Below the pieces are notes generated by a model. The model did not search any database. It saw nothing but the letters and a program-made list of their open reading frames with translations, and was not told the DNA's origin. A DNA stretch of 47,516 nt from Bacteroides sp. (GTDB taxonomy: Bacteria > Bacteroidota > Bacteroidia > Bacteroidales > Bacteroidaceae): assembly GCA_019414665.1 (NCBI GenBank), contig DXLO01000020.1:1-47516 (forward strand). Direction: 5' to 3'. Both the position numbers and the translations under genes were made by a program. Below, one piece after another: positions 1-9,871 of the stretch. Within the stretch, counting starts at the first letter, position 1. Each line of letters starts with the position of its first letter.

Positions 1-53
1 CTTTTGACTTTATTATAACTTGGAGAGAAACACGCACGAGGCCGAATGCTTAC
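1..53 (+). repeat. Left arm of a 53-bp perfect inverted repeat
   Basis: Bases 1-53 equal the reverse complement of 47463-47515 with no mismatch; the match stops at 54/47462. The arm begins CTTTTGACTTTATTATAACT and ends CGAATGCTTAC. It may extend left of the window. It lies 30 bp beyond the stop codon of the leftward sulfatase gene. With the serine invertase near the other arm it is best read as a recombination site for inversion of the whole segment. Inside it, 34-49 is an imperfect dyad (GCA-N3-GGCC-N3-TGC), a possible crossover core. Confidence 0.95.
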
Positions 54-83
54 GATTGAGGAATATCAGAATAAAAAATCTAT

Positions 84-1610
84 TTATTCAAATGAAGGCA
101 AAGTCACAGAGAAATGAGGATTCGGAGTATGCTGTGTTCTGATAATCTCTTTCATTTGTTTCACAATATCCGGATGTCCGGCAGCGATATCATGGTCTTC
201 ATGAATATCTGTAGCAAGATTGTAAAGGAAAGGAGTCCCTTTTTTCACTACCATCTTCCAGTCTCCCATACGTACACCAATCTGATCGGTTTCATCAAAT
301 TCCCAATACAAGAAATCATGTTTCTTCTGTCCTTCCTGTCCTAACAAAGTCGGAGCAAAAGAAATACCATCAAAATAATCCATGTCTTTTTTCTTGTTAG
401 TGTACTTCTTCACATAATTCTTCACACCTGCCAAGTCACAAAATGTAGGCATCAAGTCATAGAAAGCTAACTGATGATCATTAACCGTTCCTTCGGGTAC
501 TTTACCCGGCCAACGCACAATGAACGGAATACGAATCCCCCCTTCATAACATTGACGTTTCAATCCACGAAGTTTGCCATCACGACCAAAGAAGGTAGGG
601 TCAGCCCCCCCTTCTTCATGGGGGCCGTTATCACTGGTAAAAATCACAATGGTATTTTCGTCCAGTCCTTTCTCCTTTAATTTGTTCAAAACTTCTCCTA
701 CATAATAATCCAAGCGAGTAATCATGCCGGCAAACTGCGCATGGGTGTGTACCGACGGATTATATCTTGATCCTTCCTGTCCACCCCAAGTTTTATCTTC
801 AAAAAACTTCTTTTGATAACCTGTCAGAATAGAATCTTCGGGCTGCGCCAGCTCTGCATGAGGAAGCGTATAAGTAAAAATACCAAAGAAAGGTTGCTTG
901 CCATCCTGTTTATCCAACCATTTCATTGCTTCTTCATGGATCATATCCGCAGAATATTGCGGACGTTTGAAATAGTCCTTACCAAACATAGGATAGTTGA
1001 TATTCTCATCCATCACTACACGAACCACTGCCGTATCACCAGCCGATTTACTATACCGGTTCAGGAAATTCGGATAATATAAATGAGCCTGAAACTGACA
1101 AATATAACCATAATATTCATCAATACCCCGTTTGTCCGGCGTAGACACAGATCCCTCATAGCCCCCTGCCCATTTACCAAACATACCGGTAGTATAACCG
1201 TTATCTTTCATTATTTCAGGTATAATCACATGACCGGGATCGTATGGATGTTGCCCCACCACGGCATATTCCTTATTATTTCCATACATCACAACAGGGG
1301 CATCGCGCCAGTACTCTTTGTTCCCACGTACTTCACAATGTCCGGAATGTTGTCCGGTCATAAATGACGCACGTGATGGAGCACTCACCGGACTACCGGC
1401 ATACGCTTGTGTAAAACGCATACCTTCTTTAGCCATATTATCAATATTCGGTGTACTGATGTAGGACTGACCATAACACCCTAAATCACCATAACCCATA
1501 TCATCACACATAATATAAATGATATTCGGTTTAGGAGTTTTCTGAGCATAAGCGCCTAATAGAGGAAATGCTAATCCACTGGTTAAAAGAAAGAGGTTTC
1601 GATTTTTCAT
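84..1610 (-). CDS. Sulfatase, S1 family (arylsulfatase type), periplasmic
   Basis: A 508-residue hydrolase expected to remove sulfate esters from glycans in the periplasm. It has a signal peptide (about residues 1-22, ending GAYAQ), the metal-binding Asp pair at 36-37 (CDDMGYGD) and the sulfatase signature SAPSR at 76-80. Ser76 is the residue that an anaerobic sulfatase-maturing enzyme would oxidise to formylglycine; this is the Ser type usual in Bacteroides. A second conserved block, TSDNGPHEEGG, lies near residue 330. Length is normal for the family. It is the last gene of the sigma/FecR/SusC/SusD/sulfatase run, 110 bp after the other sulfatase. No terminator hairpin is visible in the 83 bp between its stop and the window edge, so transcripts may cross the left inverted repeat. 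The exact sulfated substrate cannot be read from the sequence. Confidence 0.95.
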   Translation of the reverse strand: MKNRNLFLLTSGLAFPLLGAYAQKTPKPNIIYIMCDDMGYGDLGCYGQSYISTPNIDNMAKEGMRFTQAYAGSPVSAPSRASFMTGQHSGHCEVRGNKEYWRDAPVVMYGNNKEYAVVGQHPYDPGHVIIPEIMKDNGYTTGMFGKWAGGYEGSVSTPDKRGIDEYYGYICQFQAHLYYPNFLNRYSKSAGDTAVVRVVMDENINYPMFGKDYFKRPQYSADMIHEEAMKWLDKQDGKQPFFGIFTYTLPHAELAQPEDSILTGYQKKFFEDKTWGGQEGSRYNPSVHTHAQFAGMITRLDYYVGEVLNKLKEKGLDENTIVIFTSDNGPHEEGGADPTFFGRDGKLRGLKRQCYEGGIRIPFIVRWPGKVPEGTVNDHQLAFYDLMPTFCDLAGVKNYVKKYTNKKKDMDYFDGISFAPTLLGQEGQKKHDFLYWEFDETDQIGVRMGDWKMVVKKGTPFLYNLATDIHEDHDIAAGHPDIVKQMKEIIRTQHTPNPHFSVTLPSFE

Positions 1611-1720
1611 ATATTCTGTTTTTTACTGAATTTAATAATTACTACTCCTGCTATAAACATCGGCAATTTAGAGAAAATATCCTAGGCTGCAAAGCTATAG
1701 AAGAAAAAAATATCATTCAC

Positions 1721-3142
1721 CTACTCTCGATAATAAGGATTCAATTTCACAGGAATAGGAGCATGAGTTTCTTGAATCCACTTCATCAGTTTCTGATAAA
1801 GTTCTCCTCGCTTTACAGGATTTGAACCTGATAGATCTTGTGATTCTCCCAGATCATTCTTCAAATTAAACAGTTCCATAGACTTATCTTCATAATGATA
1901 TATCAATTTCCAATCACCTGAACGAATACTGGAATAAGGTTTTGCACGGAAATCTCTTCCCCCGTTTAAATAAGACTCCAAATAAGCCGGAAAATGCCAG
2001 AAAAGATCACGTTCCGTCTCATTATTATTTATAAGCGTAAAAATATCTTTTCCATCTAAGTTAGCAGGAATCTTACCCTGTGCCAAAGTAACAAAAGTTG
2101 GATAAAAATCAACTCCTGTTATTGGAACAGATGAACGGATGCCTCCTTCTATTTTACCAGTCCACCTTATAATCAACGGCACACGGCTCCCACCTTCATA
2201 AGGCATTCCCTTTCCTCCATTTAACGGATAATTGTCTGTCACTGGTTCCGAACCTCCATTATCTGAATAAAAAATGACTATTGTACGATCTGCTATTCCT
2301 AATGTCTTAATAACTTGGCATATCCTATCAACACTATCATCTAGTTTTTCAATCATTGCAGCATATATAGGATTCTTATGATATTTACCGGGAGTTTTAT
2401 TACGATATTTATTTATCAATGAATCAGGTGCTTGCAAAACCGTATGTACGGCATGATGGGACAAATGTAAGAAAAAAGGACCTTCACTATGAGATTTTAT
2501 AAAAGAAACAGCTTCTTCAGTCAACCGATCAGTAAGATATTCACCCAATATACCTTCTTCTAATCCCACATGACATTTACTTTTATCAGGCAGACAATAG
2601 GGATAAAAATAAGAATAGGGAGCTCCTGCTCTATTACCGCCCACATTCCATATAAATCCCTGTGACAAGGGTCCTGTACCGTCCTCATCATCCCCCAAAT
2701 GCCACTTCCCGATATGACCACACTGATAACCCTGTTCTTGCAAAGCCTCGGCCATAGTCACAAAGTCGGCACAGACATCTTCTACATTGGGAATAGCTAT
2801 ATATTTACGTTTGGTACGATCACCACGGTCGGGAGGACTAACTGTATATACTCCATGGCGTGGTGTGTACATTCCTGTCATCATACAAGCACGGCTAGGT
2901 GCTGAATTGGCGGCTGCAGCGTAAGCATTGTCAAACAATATTCCTTCTGTAGCAAGACGGTCTATATTAGGAGTTTCATAATAATCACTGCCCATTACAC
3001 CCAAATCCGTCCAACCTAAATCATCAGCCAAAATAAACACGATATTAGGTTTTTCTTTTGTAACTATATCGATAGAAAAGCTCTGTTGTATTCCTACGGT
3101 ACACAACACTACAGTAGTCAATCCTATTTTCTGAAATCTCAT
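1721..3142 (-). CDS. Sulfatase, S1 family, periplasmic
   Basis: A 473-residue sulfatase related to, but clearly different from, its downstream neighbour. The N-terminus has a probable signal peptide (about 1-24), then FILADDLGWTDLG with the metal-binding Asp pair at 40-41. The signature SAPSR is at 80-84, so Ser80 is the formylglycine precursor. The block YSDNGGSEP near residue 290 is the second conserved metal/substrate region. Two different sulfatases in one locus suggest two sulfate positions or linkages on the same ligand. It follows susD by 94 bp; that gap holds a weak hairpin (GTCTC/GAGAC) and no obvious promoter. It is expected to be co-transcribed with the transporter genes. Confidence 0.95.
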   Translation of the reverse strand: MRFQKIGLTTVVLCTVGIQQSFSIDIVTKEKPNIVFILADDLGWTDLGVMGSDYYETPNIDRLATEGILFDNAYAAAANSAPSRACMMTGMYTPRHGVYTVSPPDRGDRTKRKYIAIPNVEDVCADFVTMAEALQEQGYQCGHIGKWHLGDDEDGTGPLSQGFIWNVGGNRAGAPYSYFYPYCLPDKSKCHVGLEEGILGEYLTDRLTEEAVSFIKSHSEGPFFLHLSHHAVHTVLQAPDSLINKYRNKTPGKYHKNPIYAAMIEKLDDSVDRICQVIKTLGIADRTIVIFYSDNGGSEPVTDNYPLNGGKGMPYEGGSRVPLIIRWTGKIEGGIRSSVPITGVDFYPTFVTLAQGKIPANLDGKDIFTLINNNETERDLFWHFPAYLESYLNGGRDFRAKPYSSIRSGDWKLIYHYEDKSMELFNLKNDLGESQDLSGSNPVKRGELYQKLMKWIQETHAPIPVKLNPYYRE

Positions 3143-3236
3143 TTTATTTCGATTTTTCTAAGTTTAAAAACCAAACAAGACCGTCTCCATACGTTATTCC
3201 GCATTTGAGACAGCCTCATTCGTATCACACTATAAA

Positions 3237-5159
3237 TTACCAACCAGGATTCTGTTCCAGTTCTGGGTTCAATAATATTTCGGTAGTCGGTACTTGATAC
3301 AAATAATATTTATCTAACCAACCTTTACCTTCTTTTAGAGGATCATTGAAAAGATACAAATTACCTTCCGTCAATGAACCGTCAGTTCCATCAGAATAAC
3401 CAGTTTCAGGATTATATAAAGTCATATTATTTTTCATTGCCTCTTCTTTACTCATCCAAAGACCAGTTGCAGGTTTATTGAGGAACCACGGAGCCATACG
3501 CCAACGACGGATATCATAAATACCAAATCCCTCACCCATCAATTCTATAATACGTTCGCGACGAATTTCCCATAAGACAGGATCAACCAAAATACCACTT
3601 TCATTACCTTTAGGATAGTATTTTCCACGGTTAGGATCAAAACTATCATTAATGTCAGCAACCACCATTTTGACTACACCGGCACGATCACGTAACTTAT
3701 TGATTGTTTTGTCTGCAACCCCTTGGTCAAATACTCCCAATTCAAATTTGGCTTCAGCTTCATTCAACAGGACTTCTTCAATTTTAAAAATAGGTTTGTC
3801 AGCTGTATTCAAATTACCATTATTAAAGCTGGTTTCCCAGTTATCCCAATTCTTCCATACATAGTAGCCTGAACGGCAAGTCACAAATGCTCCAGTACCT
3901 AATCTTGGTATTTCAGGTACAAGTGATGCACTCCAGTTCTGCCCAGGCAAACGTTTCATACCAACACCCGGGTTACTGCAACTTTCATTTGCTCCCATAA
4001 TATCAATATATTCACGGTCTGCCGGATTGTCTGTATACGACCAGGTAGGATAGTCGCCTTTTCCAGATTTTACTTTATAAGGAGGTATAACCGTGTGATA
4101 CAAACGCGGGTCACGGTCACGAAATACCGCATACATGTCCTTATTTCCATGGTAGCCCGATCCGTCAGCCAAAATCGGCTTGCCATTCTTCATCAAATAA
4201 AGATCTACCGTATTCTGGTTCATCTCCACATAGTGTGAAGAAGTATGTTCAATATAACTCATGCCCATAGGATTTATATCCTTCACATAAGATTTATAGA
4301 GAATGATACCTGGAACTTGTCCCAAATCCTCTGTTGTCCACATTTCACCATATCCGGCACCGGGTTGACCGTCTGTTCCTGTGTAAAGAGTAGGATAAGC
4401 GGCCATTAATAACTCGGATGCGCGTACACACTCTTGCAGATATTTTTCAGCATCACCCAATTCATGATATTTCCTCCATGTACCTTCACGTAATCCGAAA
4501 CGCGAAATAACGGCACGTACACAATCTTGGTTAATCGTATTGTCCCCATCCTGTGATGTGAAATTTCCAATATTCTGTTCCGCCCATTGCAGACGTTCCA
4601 ATACCTTGTCGGCTACGGTTTTTCTATCCACACGAGGTCCATAAGCTTCGGGAGAATCTTCCTGCAATACCTGGTCCACCCAAGGCACATCGCCAAAACG
4701 ATCTATCAATTCCATATACCAAAAAGAATGAAAAAAATATCCTACTGCACGCCAATGGTCTTTCTGAGCCTCTGTCATACTAGAATTATCAATGTGTGAA
4801 AGCATGATATTAACACGGCGGATAAATGATTTAAAATCCCAGCCATTACCGGATGCTACACTGGCAACTGTCTGATAAGCAAATTCATTGTAGCCACTTT
4901 CATATTTTTGCTGAAAGTATCCTGCTGCCATATCGCCCTTATACTGTCCGTCTTGTCCGAATCCTTGTAAGGAAGTGCGAATAGTATTATTTGTAAACAT
5001 CTCATAACAAGGCCACATAAAAGCCTTGAAGTTATCGTAGGAATTGAATGCATTATTCTCCGTCAAGTCTGTAACAGGAGTCTTTTCCAAGAAACTATCA
5101 TTACAACTAGAGAGGCTGATTCCTGCGAGAATTGCTAAACTTATAAATAATCTTTTCAT
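3237..5159 (-). CDS. SusD/RagB-family glycan-binding outer-membrane lipoprotein
   Basis: A 640-residue SusD-like protein, the surface lid of the SusC/SusD uptake complex, which binds glycan and passes it to the transporter. The N-terminus is a lipoprotein signal with lipobox LSSC, making Cys19 the lipidation site, followed by NDSFLEKTPV, typical of the family. The N-terminal half is rich in Trp/Tyr and helical, as in the TPR-like scaffold. The C-terminal third has the usual RagB features, including INKLRDRAGV and WEIRRERIIELMGEGFGIYD. It starts 21 bp after susC, so the pair is coupled. At 640 residues it is rather long for the family. The ligand is presumably sulfated, given the two sulfatases downstream. 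Confidence 0.96.
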   Translation of the reverse strand: MKRLFISLAILAGISLSSCNDSFLEKTPVTDLTENNAFNSYDNFKAFMWPCYEMFTNNTIRTSLQGFGQDGQYKGDMAAGYFQQKYESGYNEFAYQTVASVASGNGWDFKSFIRRVNIMLSHIDNSSMTEAQKDHWRAVGYFFHSFWYMELIDRFGDVPWVDQVLQEDSPEAYGPRVDRKTVADKVLERLQWAEQNIGNFTSQDGDNTINQDCVRAVISRFGLREGTWRKYHELGDAEKYLQECVRASELLMAAYPTLYTGTDGQPGAGYGEMWTTEDLGQVPGIILYKSYVKDINPMGMSYIEHTSSHYVEMNQNTVDLYLMKNGKPILADGSGYHGNKDMYAVFRDRDPRLYHTVIPPYKVKSGKGDYPTWSYTDNPADREYIDIMGANESCSNPGVGMKRLPGQNWSASLVPEIPRLGTGAFVTCRSGYYVWKNWDNWETSFNNGNLNTADKPIFKIEEVLLNEAEAKFELGVFDQGVADKTINKLRDRAGVVKMVVADINDSFDPNRGKYYPKGNESGILVDPVLWEIRRERIIELMGEGFGIYDIRRWRMAPWFLNKPATGLWMSKEEAMKNNMTLYNPETGYSDGTDGSLTEGNLYLFNDPLKEGKGWLDKYYLYQVPTTEILLNPELEQNPGW

Positions 5160-5180
5160 ATACTCGTACTAATTTAAGGT

Positions 5181-8100
5181 TTATAATGTAAGATTAAGCC
5201 CAAAGGATACTGTGCGGAATGCGGGATAATCCCATTTCAGCGTTTCCGGGTCGATACCCTTTGGCAATGATGAGAGCGTTGCCAGATTTTCTACACTGAC
5301 AAAAGCACGTAACTGCGACAAAGATATTTTGGTAATCCATGCTTTGGGGAATGTATATGACAAAGTAACATTCTTGATACGCAGATAAGAAGCATCGGAC
5401 AAGTACTTGTCTGACTGGCGGTAATTAGAGCCTTGGTTACCATAGTTGCCATAAATACGTGGGAACTCAGCATTAGGATTAACTGCTGTGTAATCACCAT
5501 TGGCAGCATCTACCGGTTGCCAGTAATCACCCAAACCTTTATATAAAGGAATAAACTTAAAGTCAGAATATAATGGGAAAGTCAATGTATTGGCAATCCA
5601 TTTATCGCGTTTACCGGTTCCTTGCAAAAAGGCACTCAAATCAAAACCTTTATAGTTTAATCCTAGATTAATACCATAAAGATAACGAGGAGTTTCATTA
5701 CCAATCACTTTACGGTCGCCCGGATTATTCAACGTATTGTTGCCGCTGGAAATCATATTTGTCCCTCTTTCATCATCCATTAAGTTCTTGAACTTCACAT
5801 CACCCGGACGAGGATTATAGCCATCTATGCTTGGAACGCCATCCTTTAATTTCCATGAAGAAGTATCGACAAAATCGTCTACGGTATAATAACCATCTGT
5901 TTCATATCCCCAGATTTCGCCTAATTCCTTACCTTTATAAAACTCCCAAAATGTATATGTTCCACCCGTCAGCGCATTCGTCTTTTGGCTGCTTAATATG
6001 TAGGATGAGTTACTGTCATACTTCACAATCTTTGACTTGCTGTCGGACAGGTTGAAACCGACTCGGTAGCTCACCTTTCCAATCTGGTCGCGCCAATTGA
6101 AACTCAGTTCCCAGCCACGTGTACGCATATCTGCCGTATTCTGATAAGGAGCATCCGCACCTACTACAGCAGGCAATTGCACACCCGGAGCAAGCATGCC
6201 GTTCGTATTACGCTGATACCAGTCAAAAGTACCTGTAAAGCGATTACTGAACATAGAGAAATCAATACCGATGTCTAATGTCCCTACCTTTTCCCAAGTA
6301 AAGTTACGACTTACCAATGAAGGAATAGAAGTAATAGCGGTTACATAATTACCATTGGATATCCAACCATTGTATTTATTATTCACCGCCATAGTTGGAA
6401 TAAACGAATAAGCAGGCACGTTCTGGTTACCAATCATACCATAAGAAGCACGTAGCTTCAAAGAACCTAACCAATTCTGAGTACTTTCCATGAATTTTTC
6501 CTGTGCAATGTTCCAACCGGCCGAAACAGAGGGGAAGAAACCGTAACGTGATTCTTTAGGAAACTTAGAAGAACCGTCATAACGTCCGTTTACTTCCAGC
6601 AAATATTTATCCTGATAGTTGTAATTCACACGGAAGAATCCGCCGCGAACAGAAAACTCATTATACTTGTCCGTAGCTTTCAATGTAGATGTACCCGAAC
6701 CCAATGAAGGCACCTCAATAACAGCTTGTCCATAGGATAAAGCCTCCATTGTTTCCTGATAACTGGATTCTTGATTGAAACCTGCCATTATCTTAAACTT
6801 ATGATTACCCAATGAGAAATCATAAGTACCATACAAGTTGATTGAGTTATAGTCGGTATATCTTTTCTTTTTTTGTAGATAGTCATTGGTCGGAGTCGTG
6901 TCTTTACCACCTTGCACAGTAGTATATACCACACTTCCCGTATACCAGCTATAATCATATATATTCTTGTCGAAAGTATATTCAAATGCTATTTCAAATC
7001 CCTTTAATGGCTTCAATATAGACTTCAGGAAAATACGAGGATTGTCATACAATGTTTTTTCTGGATTGGACCAACGTATCTGATTGGACGGAGTAAAGAA
7101 AGGTAATCCATCGCCTGCAGCAGAAATACCTTCCGGCATATTGCCTTCCGGATAGAAAGAAGCAAGACGAGTACTGTAAACAGCGCCCAAAGCAGACTTT
7201 GGCTCCATTCTTTTACTATGTGCATAGCTAAAAGTGGCTTCCTGAGTAAACCATTTTGTAACATTGGCAGATATAAATCCACTGACATTCATTCGTCTGT
7301 ATTTATCCTTGTCAGTAATCAGCACACCGTCATTATCAATAAATCCGGCAGAAAGACGATAACGGAGCTTATCAGTACCACCTGTCATTGATATATTATG
7401 TGTATGCTGGAAACTAGTCTCAAGCATGTTCTTCACCAAGTCCTTTTCATTCATATAATAAACAGCCCCATCCGTATCTTTAAAGATACCATCGCCGACA
7501 GTAGGAATAGAAGACGGATTATTACGATATTGCTCCAAATATCCCATCCATTTGCTTACACTAGGCGAACCCATTGTCCAGAATTGATCTCCGGCTGCAT
7601 CAGAATAGGCCTGCAAATATTCCATCAACGGTGCCTGTTCTGGCAAATTCATGGCAGTTGCAAAGGCAAAGTTATTATTATAATTCAGTTGGAAAGAAGT
7701 TTCTCCTTTCGGACGTTTGGTAGTAACCAAAATTACACCACCGGCAGCACGGGCACCATAAATGGCAGCTGAAGCAGCATCTTTCAACACTGTAACCGTT
7801 TCAATATCCTCAGGATTAACCATATCCAAGTCTCCTTCCACATTGTCAATTAAAATCAAAGGCTTGATAGCACTACCATAAGAACCATCATCATTTTTAA
7901 TACCTACAGAATAAGCGCCACGAATCTGGAATGACTTACTTTTACCTGGAGCATTGCCATCACTAGACACAAACAAGCCGGGAACCGTACCTTGCAATGC
8001 ATCAGCAGCTTGTGACAAAGGACGATTGCCTATCACTTCATCCATCTTGACCGAGGCAACGGCTCCTGTCAGGTTTGCTTTTTTCTGCGAACCGTATCCC

Positions 8101-8708
8101 ACTACCACCACTTCATCTAAAGTTTCAGTGTCCTCACGTAATACCACCTGAATAGTTTTTGTATCACGTACAGTTACCTCTTGAGATTTATAACCAATAT
8201 AACTGATTTGTAACTTCACAGGAAATTCAGAAACTTCTAAAGAAAATTTTCCATCAAAATCTGTGATACACCCGTTAGTAGATCCCATTACCACAACAGA
8301 AGCACCAATAACTGGTTCTTTTGCCACATCCATAACCAATCCGGTAATTGCATTTTGTCTTGATTGCTGGGGTTTATAAACAGAAATATGCTCCCCTTCC
8401 ACTTTATAACGGATATTTTTCCCTACAAACAACATCTCAAGCACCTCTTCCACACTTTTATTTTTAACATCAATAGATACTTTCTCATTCATATTAATAT
8501 CATTATTACGAACAAGGAAAGAGTAGCCGGTCTGTTTTTCAATCTCATAAAAAACCCGACTCAAAGCCACTGAACGCTGTTGTATAGAAAGTTTTGCCTC
8601 CTGAATAGGCAATGCGGCCATAGTGACATTTCCCCATAGTAGAAATGAAACTATCCATACAAGAGAGAGGCAATGCCCCCTACGAACTTTACAAAAGTTT
8701 TTTTTCAT
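5181..8708 (-). CDS. SusC/RagA-family TonB-dependent transporter with N-terminal STN signalling domain
   Basis: A 1175-residue outer-membrane transporter. Order of domains: signal sequence (about 1-32), STN domain (about 38-113, ending HISVYKP), carboxypeptidase-regulatory-like beta sandwich (about 118-195), the SusC signature DEVVVVGYGSQKKANLTGAV, plug (about 205-340 with VLKDAASAAIYGARAAGGVI) and a 22-strand-type barrel to a C-terminal Leu. The STN domain is the important detail. In FecA-like systems it reaches into the periplasm and signals to a FecR anti-sigma factor, and the fecR and ECF sigma genes lie immediately upstream. Cargo binding would thus switch on its own operon. It forms the uptake channel with the SusD protein 21 bp downstream. 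Confidence 0.97.
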   Translation of the reverse strand: MKKNFCKVRRGHCLSLVWIVSFLLWGNVTMAALPIQEAKLSIQQRSVALSRVFYEIEKQTGYSFLVRNNDINMNEKVSIDVKNKSVEEVLEMLFVGKNIRYKVEGEHISVYKPQQSRQNAITGLVMDVAKEPVIGASVVVMGSTNGCITDFDGKFSLEVSEFPVKLQISYIGYKSQEVTVRDTKTIQVVLREDTETLDEVVVVGYGSQKKANLTGAVASVKMDEVIGNRPLSQAADALQGTVPGLFVSSDGNAPGKSKSFQIRGAYSVGIKNDDGSYGSAIKPLILIDNVEGDLDMVNPEDIETVTVLKDAASAAIYGARAAGGVILVTTKRPKGETSFQLNYNNNFAFATAMNLPEQAPLMEYLQAYSDAAGDQFWTMGSPSVSKWMGYLEQYRNNPSSIPTVGDGIFKDTDGAVYYMNEKDLVKNMLETSFQHTHNISMTGGTDKLRYRLSAGFIDNDGVLITDKDKYRRMNVSGFISANVTKWFTQEATFSYAHSKRMEPKSALGAVYSTRLASFYPEGNMPEGISAAGDGLPFFTPSNQIRWSNPEKTLYDNPRIFLKSILKPLKGFEIAFEYTFDKNIYDYSWYTGSVVYTTVQGGKDTTPTNDYLQKKKRYTDYNSINLYGTYDFSLGNHKFKIMAGFNQESSYQETMEALSYGQAVIEVPSLGSGTSTLKATDKYNEFSVRGGFFRVNYNYQDKYLLEVNGRYDGSSKFPKESRYGFFPSVSAGWNIAQEKFMESTQNWLGSLKLRASYGMIGNQNVPAYSFIPTMAVNNKYNGWISNGNYVTAITSIPSLVSRNFTWEKVGTLDIGIDFSMFSNRFTGTFDWYQRNTNGMLAPGVQLPAVVGADAPYQNTADMRTRGWELSFNWRDQIGKVSYRVGFNLSDSKSKIVKYDSNSSYILSSQKTNALTGGTYTFWEFYKGKELGEIWGYETDGYYTVDDFVDTSSWKLKDGVPSIDGYNPRPGDVKFKNLMDDERGTNMISSGNNTLNNPGDRKVIGNETPRYLYGINLGLNYKGFDLSAFLQGTGKRDKWIANTLTFPLYSDFKFIPLYKGLGDYWQPVDAANGDYTAVNPNAEFPRIYGNYGNQGSNYRQSDKYLSDASYLRIKNVTLSYTFPKAWITKISLSQLRAFVSVENLATLSSLPKGIDPETLKWDYPAFRTVSFGLNLTL

Positions 8709-8772
8709 ACTTAGAATTTTTAGTTAACAATTATTTAAGCATGTACTTTTCACAGTACTTTTTATCTATCAG

Positions 8773-9783
8773 TTACCGGTCTGTAATAACTATTGTTTTT
8801 CCTTTCTTTCTCCACATAAACTTATTATCCACATCTAAATAAGAAAGAATTTCATCCAAAGTCAGATTCGTATCTATACTTCCTGAAAAATATTCAGTAT
8901 ACACTTTCCGAGACTGCACAAGTATCTGTACATCATATTTTTTCCCGATTGTTTTCAAAATATCAAATAACTTTTCATTAACAAATACCAGTCTTCCTGT
9001 AGTCCATGCTGCTTGAGATACCGCATCTATCTTTCTCATAGACAATACCTTATCATTTTTATTATAAACAGCTTGCTCATCAGGAGAAAGAAGAATATTC
9101 TTTTTAGCATCTGAAGTAGTGTAAACATTCACACTACCTTCCACAAGGCTCACTTTTATTTCCGCATCATCAGGATAAGAAGCCACATTAAATGTTGTAC
9201 CTAATACTTTTATATTCAATTCCCCCGTATGAACAATAAAAGGCTTGAGCATATTTCTAGAAACTTTGAAATAAGCCTCACCTGAAAGAAAAACTTTCCG
9301 GTCAGTCCGCTGCTGCAAAGAAACATCATACTTTAAAACCGTCCCCCCATTCAGAAAAACAATGGTACTATCAGGCAATAATAATTTCGAACTGGCCCCC
9401 TGGGGAACCTCAATCTGACAATAAGAAGGAGTAAGAACTTCTTGACCAGACGAATGATATAAATAAAAGAATGTTATACTACAACCAATCAGTAAAGTCC
9501 ATATAGCAACGCTTCTCCAAACGCTTATTTTACGGAAAAAAGAATGTTTACGAGAAGAATAGAAATTCAATGTATCACACAATTGCTCAAAGTTTTGCTC
9601 TTTCCTGCGTGCAAACCAAGAAGAGGATGCCAATGCATAAGAACGGGCTATTTCACGATATTTTTCGCGACAAGCATTCTCCCTTTTCAGTAATATAGTT
9701 AGTTTCTGCATATCTTCAGACGAGATTTCGCCTTTCAGATAATCCAGCATTATTCGTTCAAATTCATCTATTTGGCTGTTCAT
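8773..9783 (-). CDS. FecR-family transmembrane anti-sigma factor
   Basis: A 336-residue regulator. The cytoplasmic N-terminal part (about 1-85) would hold the sigma factor. One membrane segment follows (about 89-107, WTLLIGCSITFFYLY). The periplasmic part carries a FecR domain (about 122-215, with IEVPQGASSKLLLPDSTIVFLN and the GTTFNV motif) and a C-terminal DUF4974-type STN-like domain (about 265-333). It lies between the sigma gene (88-bp gap) and the STN-containing susC (64-bp gap). This is the standard trans-envelope switch: transporter STN to FecR to ECF sigma. Start ATG is at 9783; nothing suggests a different start. Confidence 0.95.
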   Translation of the reverse strand: MNSQIDEFERIMLDYLKGEISSEDMQKLTILLKRENACREKYREIARSYALASSSWFARRKEQNFEQLCDTLNFYSSRKHSFFRKISVWRSVAIWTLLIGCSITFFYLYHSSGQEVLTPSYCQIEVPQGASSKLLLPDSTIVFLNGGTVLKYDVSLQQRTDRKVFLSGEAYFKVSRNMLKPFIVHTGELNIKVLGTTFNVASYPDDAEIKVSLVEGSVNVYTTSDAKKNILLSPDEQAVYNKNDKVLSMRKIDAVSQAAWTTGRLVFVNEKLFDILKTIGKKYDVQILVQSRKVYTEYFSGSIDTNLTLDEILSYLDVDNKFMWRKKGKTIVITDR

Positions 9784-9871
9784 TTTATATCTTTGGAATT
9801 ATCTACTATAGATAATACACAAGCAACAGACAAAACATTTAAGCCAAAAACAGATTTTTTTCATTCTTTTT

